A DNA stretch of 64,000 bases, from NCBI RefSeq assembly GCF_020682705.1, contig NZ_JAGTTN010000003.1, positions 1-64,000 on the forward strand. The letters are read 5' to 3'. Below the pieces are notes generated by a model, which worked only from the letters and a program-made list of their open reading frames with translations, ran no database searches and was not told the DNA's origin. Position numbers and translations under genes: made by a program. Positions 58,077 to 64,000 of this stretch are shown here, in pieces. The stretch is from Microbacterium allomyrinae (GTDB lineage: Bacteria; Actinomycetota; Actinomycetes; Actinomycetales; Microbacteriaceae). The stretch's first letter is position 1, and every line of letters starts with the position of its first letter.

Positions 58077-59480
58077 ACTGCCGAGGATGTCAGGCCAGCC
58101 GCATCGACCTCGACCCGCCGACCACGCTCGCTCCCGCGCCTGGCGTGGCTGATCGGGCCCGCCCTGGTGGCGGGGGTGGCGTACCTCGACCCCGGCAACG
58201 TCGCCAGCAACATGACGGCCGGTGCGCGGTACGGCTACCTCCTGGTGTGGGTGGTCGTTCTCGGCAACGTGATGGCGTGGCTCATCCAGTACCTGTCTGC
58301 CAAGCTCGGCATCGTCACGGGCCGGAGCCTTCCCGAGACCCTGGGCATCCGCATCCGCTCTCGCTGGGGCCGTCGCGCCTACTGGCTGCAGGCCGAGCTG
58401 GTCGCTATGGCGACCGATATCGCCGAGGTGATCGGCGGCGCCGTCGCGCTCAATCTGCTGTTCGCCGTGCCGCTGCTGTGGGGCGGCGTGATCACCGGCG
58501 CCGTGTCGATCACGCTTCTGCTGATCCAGTCCCGGCGGGGACCGCGCCCGTTCGAGTTCGTCATCATCGGCCTGCTCGCGATCATCGCGATCGGATTCTC
58601 GTTCGGCGTCTTCGTCGCCCCGCCCGACCCGGCAGGGGTCATCGCGGGTCTCGTGCCGCGCTTCGAAGGCACCGACTCGGTACTCCTGGCCGCGTCGATC
58701 CTGGGCGCGACGATCATGCCGCACGCGATCTACGCCCACAGCGCGCTCGCGCGCGACCGCTTCGCCCCGACCGTCGACAAGCTCGACGTCGTCACGCCCG
58801 GCCGCCGCGCGAAGTCCCGCGACCGCGTGGCGGAGCACCTCGACCAGAGTCCGCGTGCCGGCCAGGGTTCGGGGCTCAGCGACCGGACGGCTCCGGATGC
58901 CACGCTCGCAGAGCTGCGCGGCATCCCGACCTCGCGTCTGCTGCGGGCGACGAAGTGGGACGTCACGATCGCGATGCTCATCGCGGGAACGGTGAATCTC
59001 TGCATCCTGCTCCTCGCCGCGGCGAACCTGGCCGGAGTACCCGGCACCGACTCGCTGGAGGGCGCCTACGCGGCGCTGTACGCGGGACTCGGACCGCTCG
59101 TCGCGACACTTTTCGCCGTCGGGCTGCTCGCCAGCGGACTCGCCTCGACGTCGGTCGGCGCATACGCCGGGGCCGAGATCATGCACGGCCTGCTGCATGT
59201 GCGCGTGCCACTGCTCGCGCGACGACTCGTCACCCTCATCCCGGCCCTCGCGATCCTTGCGATCGGGGTCGACCCGACCCTCGCGCTCGTGCTCAGCCAG
59301 GTCGTGCTGTCGTTCGGCATCCCGTTCGCGCTGATCCCGCTGGTCGCTCTCACCGCGAAGAGCGATGTGCTCGGCGGGTATCGCAACCGCGTGTGGACGA
59401 CGATCGCCGGGATCGCGGCATCCGTCTTCCTCATCACGCTCAACGGCGTGCTGCTGTGGCTGGTGCTCACCGGCTCCTGA
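58068..59480 (+). CDS. mntH: Nramp-family manganese/divalent metal transporter
   Basis: A 470-residue Nramp protein with 11 helices. Metal-site residues are in YLDPGNVASNMTAG near residue 39 and ATIMPHAIYAHSAL near residue 226. A charged loop of about 65 residues (about 240-305) between helices is longer than usual. It imports Mn(II) or Fe(II) with protons. GTG 58068 lies 7 bases after TAGAAT, predicting a leaderless mRNA whose first codon lies in the second MntR box. The DtxR-family regulator follows after 22 bp. Confidence 0.95.
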   Translation: MPKTAEDVRPAASTSTRRPRSLPRLAWLIGPALVAGVAYLDPGNVASNMTAGARYGYLLVWVVVLGNVMAWLIQYLSAKLGIVTGRSLPETLGIRIRSRWGRRAYWLQAELVAMATDIAEVIGGAVALNLLFAVPLLWGGVITGAVSITLLLIQSRRGPRPFEFVIIGLLAIIAIGFSFGVFVAPPDPAGVIAGLVPRFEGTDSVLLAASILGATIMPHAIYAHSALARDRFAPTVDKLDVVTPGRRAKSRDRVAEHLDQSPRAGQGSGLSDRTAPDATLAELRGIPTSRLLRATKWDVTIAMLIAGTVNLCILLLAAANLAGVPGTDSLEGAYAALYAGLGPLVATLFAVGLLASGLASTSVGAYAGAEIMHGLLHVRVPLLARRLVTLIPALAILAIGVDPTLALVLSQVVLSFGIPFALIPLVALTAKSDVLGGYRNRVWTTIAGIAASVFLITLNGVLLWLVLTGS

Positions 59481-59502
59481 GCACCGCCGGTACCCTGGAT
59501 CG

Positions 59503-60138
59503 GTGCCCTCCCCCGCGGTCGACGACTATCTGAAGACCATCTACCACCACACCGAGTGGCAGAGCGAGCGCATCACGCCCTCGCAACTGGCGACCGAGCT
59601 CGGCCTCGCTCCGTCGAGCGTGACCGAGATGGTGCAGAAGCTCGCCGCGCAGGGGCTCGTCACCCACCGCCCGTACGGGCCCATCGCGCTGACCGAGGCC
59701 GGCGCGCATCGCGCCGCGGCGATCATCCGCCGGCACCGCCTCATCGAGACGTGGCTGGTGGGCGAGTTCGGCTACGCGTGGGACGAAGTGCACGATGAAG
59801 CCGAGGTCCTCGAGCATGCCATCAGCGACCGTCTGCTCGAAGGCATCGACGAGCGGCTCGGGCGGCCGCGGTTCGATCCGCACGGCGACGCGATCCCGGA
59901 TGCCGCGGGCAACGTCCTGAGGGAGCCGTTCGTGCTGCTGGCCGCGGCCGCGCCCGGGCACGTCGGACGAGTGCTGAGGGTGAGCGACCGCGACCCGCAG
60001 CTGCTGCGGGCGGTCGAAGCGGCCGGCGTCGCCGTGGGCGCGACGGTGACGGTGACGGATGCCGCGACCCTGCGTATGCGCGAGGTCGAGCTCTCGCTGC
60101 CGGCCGATGCTGCCACCGCCGTGTGGCTCAGCGCCTGA
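59503..60138 (+). CDS. mntR: DtxR/MntR-family metal-dependent repressor
   Basis: A 211-residue regulator. The N-terminal helix-turn-helix covers residues 1-65 (DYLKTIYHHTEW, then LGLAPSSVTEMVQKLAAQGLV). The dimerisation/metal domain covers about 66-140, with HRLIETWLVGEFGY and DEAEVLEHAISD. A C-terminal FeoA/SH3-like domain covers about 145-211. It senses Mn or Fe and should bind the TTTCGG palindromes before mntH. GTG 59503 lies 7 bases after TACCCT (59491-59496), so it may have its own leaderless transcript as well as read-through from mntH. Its end overlaps the convergent SDR gene by 11 bp. Confidence 0.93.
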   Translation: MPSPAVDDYLKTIYHHTEWQSERITPSQLATELGLAPSSVTEMVQKLAAQGLVTHRPYGPIALTEAGAHRAAAIIRRHRLIETWLVGEFGYAWDEVHDEAEVLEHAISDRLLEGIDERLGRPRFDPHGDAIPDAAGNVLREPFVLLAAAAPGHVGRVLRVSDRDPQLLRAVEAAGVAVGATVTVTDAATLRMREVELSLPADAATAVWLSA

Positions 60139-61081
60139 GGCGAGCGGCCTTCTCGAACGGCCAGTGCACGCCCGTGGCGGTCTCGGCCACGTCCCACAGG
60201 CGCGCCGCGACCCCGGGGTCGCGCGTGATCTTCGACGCCGTCGCGCGGCGCGGCTCGCCCCGGGTCACGCTCTTCGGCCCCCAGAACTCCCCGCCCTCGA
60301 TGGCGGGATCGGTGAGCGCGCGCACCAGCGGCCACGCGCCGTGCTCTTTGGACTGCGCCATGAACGCCTGCAGGTTGTCGGCGAATCGCTTGGTGCGCGA
60401 CGGCTCGTTCACGCCGGCGATCCCCGCGGTACGACCGCCGATCGAGTAGCCGGGGTGGGCGACGACGCTCTCGACCGGCACGCCGGCGGCGCGCAGTCGC
60501 CGGTCGGCCTCGAACCCGAGTGCGGCAGTCGCCACCTTCGACTGCACGTAGGCCCGCCACGCCGAGTACCCCTCGGCGAGCTGCGGATCGAGCGGGTCAT
60601 AGGGCGTGAGCGATGTCGACATGCTCCCCACCCACACCATCCGGCCGGCGGGGGCCTGGGCGAGTGCCGTGAGCAGCTCCCCGGCGAGCGCGAAGTGGCC
60701 GAGTGCGTTGGTGGCGAAGACGACCTCGTGCCCGTCGATCGTGGTCTCACGCACACGCGGCGGATGCACGATGCCGGCATTGAGCAGCACCCCGTCGAGC
60801 GCACCCTTGCCGCGCACGCTCGCGGCCGCCGAGCGCACCGATCCGAGGTTGCTCGTGTCGAGGATGAGCGGCTCGGTCGCGTCGGGTGCGGCATCCGGAA
60901 GACGACGGCGAATCGCGGTGCGAGCGGCCGACAGCCGATTCGGATGCCGCGCCGTCATGATCACGCGTGCCCCGGCCCGCACCAGCTGCTCCGACGCGAA
61001 GTAGCCGAGACCGGCATTGGAGCCGGTCACGAGGTAGACCCGACCGGAGAGGTCGGGGAGACTCCGGGGATCCCACGTCAC
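60128..61081 (-). CDS. Short-chain dehydrogenase/reductase family oxidoreductase
   Basis: A 317-residue SDR similar to retinol-dehydrogenase/WW-domain-oxidoreductase-like bacterial proteins. Cofactor motif VTGSNAGLGYFASE near residue 18, an Arg after strand 2 (TARHPNR) suggesting NADP preference, NAG in LLNAGIV near residue 99, and YxxxK in RAYVQSKVAT near residue 180. Substrate unknown. GTG 61081 lies 8 bases after TAGGGT. Convergent and slightly overlapping with mntR. Confidence 0.92.
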   Translation of the reverse strand: MTWDPRSLPDLSGRVYLVTGSNAGLGYFASEQLVRAGARVIMTARHPNRLSAARTAIRRRLPDAAPDATEPLILDTSNLGSVRSAAASVRGKGALDGVLLNAGIVHPPRVRETTIDGHEVVFATNALGHFALAGELLTALAQAPAGRMVWVGSMSTSLTPYDPLDPQLAEGYSAWRAYVQSKVATAALGFEADRRLRAAGVPVESVVAHPGYSIGGRTAGIAGVNEPSRTKRFADNLQAFMAQSKEHGAWPLVRALTDPAIEGGEFWGPKSVTRGEPRRATASKITRDPGVAARLWDVAETATGVHWPFEKAARLRR

Positions 61082-61121
61082 GGCTTCGACCCTACGCCCG
61101 CGCGAGACCTAGTCTGGACGC

Positions 61122-61931
61122 ATGCGCACCCGGTCCGACATCGAATGCTGGCTCACCGACATGGATGGCGTGCTGGTGCACGAGAACACTCCTGTTCCCG
61201 GCGCCTCCGCCCTCCTTCAGCAGTGGCGCGATCAGGGCACGCCCTTCCTCGTGCTGACGAACAACTCCATCTTCACGCCGCGTGATCTCTCCGCCCGGCT
61301 GCGCGCTTCGGGGCTCACCGTCCCCGAGGAGTCCATCTGGACCTCGGCGCTCGCGACGGCCGACTTCCTGCGGTCGCAGATGCCCGGCGGCACGGCGTTC
61401 GTCATCGGCGAGGCGGGCCTGACGACGGCCCTCCACGAAGCCGGGTTCATCATGACCGAGACGGACCCCGACTACGTGGTCGTCGGCGAGACCCGCAACT
61501 ACTCGTTCGAGGCGATCACCAAGGCGATCCGGTTCATCGGCGCGGGGGCCCGCTTCATCGCGACCAACCCCGATGCGACCGGGCCGTCCACGGACGGCCT
61601 GCTGCCGGCGACCGGCGCCATCACCGCGCTCATCACGAAGGCCACCGGCATGGAGCCCTATGTCGTCGGCAAGCCGAACCCGATGATGTTCCGCTCGGCG
61701 CTCAACCGGATCGGCGCGCACTCCGAGAACACCGGCATGATCGGCGACCGCATGGACACCGACATCGTCGCGGGGATCGAGGCGGGTCTTCACACCGTGC
61801 TGGTGCTCACCGGGATCAGCGATCCCGCCGAGATCGAGCGCTTCCCGTTCCGCCCCGACGAGGTGCTCGACTCGGTCGCCGACCTGCTGGCGCGCGAGGT
61901 GCTCGAGAGCGAAGAAGCCGACATCCTCTGA
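61122..61931 (+). CDS. HAD-IIA-family phosphatase (NagD-like)
   Basis: A 269-residue haloacid-dehalogenase-type hydrolase with the four motifs. Motif I DMDGVLVHE lies near residue 13, motif II Thr in LVLTNNS near residue 45, motif III Lys in VVGKPNPMMF near residue 181, and motif IV GDRMDTDI near residue 205, with the IIA cap between. It dephosphorylates small phosphate esters such as nucleotides or glycerol phosphate. ATG 61122 is 7 bases after TAGTCT (61110-61115), predicting a leaderless mRNA. Confidence 0.94.
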   Translation: MRTRSDIECWLTDMDGVLVHENTPVPGASALLQQWRDQGTPFLVLTNNSIFTPRDLSARLRASGLTVPEESIWTSALATADFLRSQMPGGTAFVIGEAGLTTALHEAGFIMTETDPDYVVVGETRNYSFEAITKAIRFIGAGARFIATNPDATGPSTDGLLPATGAITALITKATGMEPYVVGKPNPMMFRSALNRIGAHSENTGMIGDRMDTDIVAGIEAGLHTVLVLTGISDPAEIERFPFRPDEVLDSVADLLAREVLESEEADIL

Positions 61932-62026
61932 GTGTCGGCGCGGCATCCGCCTGTTCGCGGCGTGGTGCGCTCTTGCCGCGCCGCGGGGCGATGCGCGACG
62001 TCGCGGACCCCCGGTAGGGTCGCGGA

Positions 62027-62599
62027 ATGGGCGCACTGGATGACGGCGAGAAGGTGGTGGCGCCGGATGCCGCGACCTGGCGCGCGTGGCTCGAGACCAA
62101 TCACCTGCGCGCCACCGGCGCGTGGCTCGTGCGCGGACGCCCCGGGTTCGCCGACCGCCATGTGAGCTACGAGGACGCCATCCGCCAGGCGCTCTGCTTC
62201 GGCTGGATCGACGGACCGGTCCGCAGCTTCGACGACGAGACCGGTGGGCTGTGGTTCTCGCCGCGCCGGCCGTCCAGCGGCTGGGCCGCGACCAACAAGG
62301 CCCGCCTGATCGAACTCGAGCAGGCCGGGCTCATCGCCGAGGCCGGGTACCGCGCCATCGAGGTCGCCAAGGCGAACGGCTCATGGGCCGTGCTCGACAA
62401 CGCCGAGGCTCTGCGCGAGCCCGATGACTTCACCGCGGCGCTCGACGCGGTTCCGGCGGCGCGCGCGGCGTGGGACGCGTTCCCTCCGTCGAGCCGAAAG
62501 CTCGGCATCGCGACCGTCGACAGCGCCCGGCGTCCCGAGACGCGGGCCGCGCGCATCGCGAAGATCGTCGCGGATGCGGCAGAGGGGAAGAGACCGTGA
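62027..62599 (+). CDS. YdeI/OmpD-associated family protein
   Basis: A 190-residue protein with the YdeI pattern: SYEDAIRQALCFGWIDG near residue 45, FSPRRPSSGWAATNKARL near residue 78, and a C-terminal helical part with DAFPPSSRKLGI near residue 145. The biochemical role of the family is unclear (bacteriocin or polymyxin resistance has been linked to some members). ATG 62027 lies 7 bases after TAGGGT (62015-62020). The downstream membrane peptide gene overlaps its stop. Confidence 0.9.
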   Translation: MGALDDGEKVVAPDAATWRAWLETNHLRATGAWLVRGRPGFADRHVSYEDAIRQALCFGWIDGPVRSFDDETGGLWFSPRRPSSGWAATNKARLIELEQAGLIAEAGYRAIEVAKANGSWAVLDNAEALREPDDFTAALDAVPAARAAWDAFPPSSRKLGIATVDSARRPETRAARIAKIVADAAEGKRP

Positions 62600-62712
62600 T
62601 CTCGGAGTTCGAGCAGACCCTGCTGTTGCTGGTATCGGCACTGATCGTGCTCACGACGCTGGTGGTCGTCGTGTGGCAGGTGTGGCGCACGCGCAAGCGC
62701 AAGCGCGACTGA
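62596..62712 (+). CDS. 38-residue single-span membrane peptide
   Basis: A very short gene that starts with GTG inside the stop of the YdeI-like gene (GTGA) and encodes one hydrophobic helix (about residues 7-28) followed by a basic tail, WRTRKRKRD. The overlap and the clean helix-plus-positive-tail layout argue for real translation by coupling. The orientation should be N-out, C-in. No family recognised. Confidence 0.7.
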   Translation: MISEFEQTLLLLVSALIVLTTLVVVVWQVWRTRKRKRD

Positions 62713-62716
62713 GGCG

Positions 62717-63292
62717 TTACTGGGCCTGAAGCTCGAGGTCGTCGAGGTCGATCGCGGCGAGCCACTGCAGGCCTTCGGCCTCGACCGCGGCCTGCGCACC
62801 GGTCTTGCGATCCACGATGACGGCGACGGCGACCGGCTCAGCGCCTTCGCGACGGAGCGCCTCGACCGCCTTCAGCGCCGACTGCCCGGTGGTCGAGGTG
62901 TCTTCGAGCACGACGACGCGCTTGCCCGCGACATCCGCGCCCTCGACCTGACGGCCGCGCCCGTGGTCCTTGGGCTCTTTGCGCACCACGAATGCGTCGA
63001 GCGGCGTGGCGGTGCGCGCCGACTCGTGCATGACCGCGTTGGCGATCGGATCGGCGCCGAGCGTCAGTCCGCCGACCGCGACGATCCCGTCGATGTCGCG
63101 GACGAGGTCGAGCATGATGCGTCCGATCGCCGGCGCCGCGCGGTGGTCCAGTGTGAGCTTGCGCATGTCGACGTAGTACGTCGCCTTCTTGCCGCTCGAG
63201 AGGGTGAAGTCGCCGTGGAACACCGCCTCGTCCTGGATCAGCGCGATGAGGTACTGGCGGTCGGCTTCGAGCTCAGGCGTGGAGGCGGTCAT
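62717..63292 (-). CDS. pyrE: Orotate phosphoribosyltransferase
   Basis: A 191-residue type I phosphoribosyltransferase. It has SSGKKATYYVDMRKLTL near residue 32, the GGLTLGADPIA loop near residue 75, and the PRPP motif VVVLEDTSTTGQSA near residue 126. It joins orotate and PRPP to OMP in pyrimidine synthesis. ATG 63292 lies 8 bases after TAGAAT (63300-63305), and this -10 box contains the stop codon of the gene upstream. Confidence 0.96.
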   Translation of the reverse strand: MTASTPELEADRQYLIALIQDEAVFHGDFTLSSGKKATYYVDMRKLTLDHRAAPAIGRIMLDLVRDIDGIVAVGGLTLGADPIANAVMHESARTATPLDAFVVRKEPKDHGRGRQVEGADVAGKRVVVLEDTSTTGQSALKAVEALRREGAEPVAVAVIVDRKTGAQAAVEAEGLQWLAAIDLDDLELQAQ

Positions 63293-63302
63293 GCCGTCGA
63301 TT

Positions 63303-63740
63303 CTAGGCGTGAGGGGCGCTCGCCCGGCGGCGCAGGAACGGTCGCGGCCATGCGCCCAGGGCGAGCACCGCGACGATGACCTGTACGAGACCCGTCACGA
63401 AGAAGATGCCGTGCAGCGGAGACCACACGAGCATGATGGCGATCTCGATGAAGATCCAGATCATCATCACGAGACCCGCCGCGGCGTGAAGACCCCACGC
63501 GACGTCGAGGCGCGCATACTGCGCGGCAAGGGCGAGTGCCTGAGCACCTCCGACGACAACGCCCAGGATCGTGCCCGGCCAGAAGTACGAGGTGAAGACA
63601 CTGCCGTCCAGCCACTCGAGGGGCAGCCCCATTCCGCCGCCCCCGGTGAGACCCGCCATGCCGGCGAGAGCCGAGACGAGGCTGAACCAGCCGACGGACT
63701 GCAGGGCGATGCGCGTCCAACGCGCGGGCGCCGTGGTCAT
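63303..63740 (-). CDS. Small four-helix membrane protein
   Basis: A 145-residue integral membrane protein with about four hydrophobic segments (near 12-30, 50-70, 82-102 and 108-128), a Gly-rich loop after the first helix and a basic C-terminus (RPFLRRRAS). No known family. ATG 63740 lies 8 bases after TAGCGT (63748-63753). It lies just upstream of pyrE on the same strand, with no gap beyond the shared -10/stop. Confidence 0.8.
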   Translation of the reverse strand: MTTAPARWTRIALQSVGWFSLVSALAGMAGLTGGGGMGLPLEWLDGSVFTSYFWPGTILGVVVGGAQALALAAQYARLDVAWGLHAAAGLVMMIWIFIEIAIMLVWSPLHGIFFVTGLVQVIVAVLALGAWPRPFLRRRASAPHA

Positions 63741-63836
63741 GACCTCCACGCTACGCGCGCCGCGACGCCGCCCGCGTCGCGGCCGGCCGTGACAATTCCC
63801 CGCTTCCCCCGACACGGCGTGACGACCGCGAAGACC

Positions 63837-63854
63837 GGGGGCGTCCGCGCCCCC
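63837..63854. terminator. Short GC hairpin before the exonuclease III promoter
   Basis: GGGGGCG (63837-63843) pairs with CGCCCCC (63848-63854) around a TCCG loop, just before the -10 box TAGGCT at 63858-63863. It could insulate the promoter or be incidental in such GC-rich DNA. Confidence 0.4.
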
Positions 63855-63870
63855 GCCTAGGCTGGATCCC

Positions 63871-64000
63871 ATGCGCCTGGCCACCTGGAACGTGAACTCC
63901 ATCCGTGCCCGCGTCGACCGCATCGTCGACTTCGCGGTACGTGAGCACATCGACGTGCTCGCGATGCAGGAGATCAAGTGCAAGGTCGAGCAGTTCCCGT
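63871..64000 (+). CDS. xth: Exodeoxyribonuclease III, N-terminal part (cut by window end)
   Basis: The first 43 codons show the start of an exonuclease III/AP endonuclease: LATWNVNSIRARVDR, with the metal-site Asn, then DVLAMQEIKC with the catalytic Glu. It repairs abasic sites and degrades one strand of duplex DNA. ATG 63871 lies 8 bases after TAGGCT, so it is probably leaderless. The rest of the gene is outside the window. Confidence 0.93.
   Translation, partial: MRLATWNVNSIRARVDRIVDFAVREHIDVLAMQEIKCKVEQFP

Overview
The window comes from a high-GC actinobacterium, most likely a Microbacteriaceae member such as Microbacterium. Supporting signs are very GC-rich codons, many GTG starts, four-base ATGA/GTGA gene overlaps, and many genes whose start codon lies exactly 7-8 bases after a TANNNT -10 box, which points to leaderless mRNAs. 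No rRNA, tRNA, insertion sequence or CRISPR array was seen.

Left part (about 0.3-10.2 kb): single-gene units. They encode a lipoprotein, an enolase-superfamily N-acylamino acid racemase/OSBS, a 49-residue Arg-rich protein, a divergent cyclase-family protein, a GNAT acetyltransferase that suits the racemase, a drug-type MFS pump, an FAD oxidoreductase, a POT peptide transporter and a TauE/SafE permease.

Centre (about 10.2-49.9 kb): a roughly 39 kb catabolic island held together by one repeated promoter element. Eleven AT-rich intergenic sites carry paired GGATCC, GGATAC or GCATCC half-sites whose starts are 21 bp apart. They lie at the promoters of nearly every transcription unit in the island and beside the only GntR/FCD regulator present (41807-42526). 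The island encodes a Dpp-type ABC importer with a permease-ATPase fusion and an MFS carrier. It also encodes a Rieske oxygenase with its class IA reductase, and a glutamine-synthetase-like ligase with two gamma-glutamyltransferase homologues. The oxidative enzymes are a copper amine oxidase, a sarcosine-oxidase-like flavoprotein, two GMC oxidoreductases and an aldehyde dehydrogenase. The hydrolytic enzymes are amidases, amidohydrolases, an isochorismatase-type amidase, a cyclase and an alpha/beta hydrolase, with RidA and cupin accessory proteins. A DUF1989 pair with allophanate hydrolase can finish by releasing ammonia and CO2, but no biotin carboxylase gene is present. My inference is a regulon for use of a nitrogen-rich, probably cyclic or aromatic amine or amide, with gamma-glutamylated intermediates. 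The substrate cannot be read from the sequence. Several island proteins keep a fold but lack its catalytic residues.

Right part (about 50-64 kb): housekeeping and efflux genes. They are an MFS pump with a divergent MerR regulator, purU, a beta-lactamase-fold protein without the catalytic Ser/Lys, an M13 peptidase, a MATE exporter, a SpoU RNA methyltransferase, mntH with mntR and MntR-like boxes, an SDR, a HAD-IIA phosphatase, a YdeI-like protein with a coupled 38-residue membrane peptide, pyrE, a small membrane protein and the start of an exonuclease III gene.
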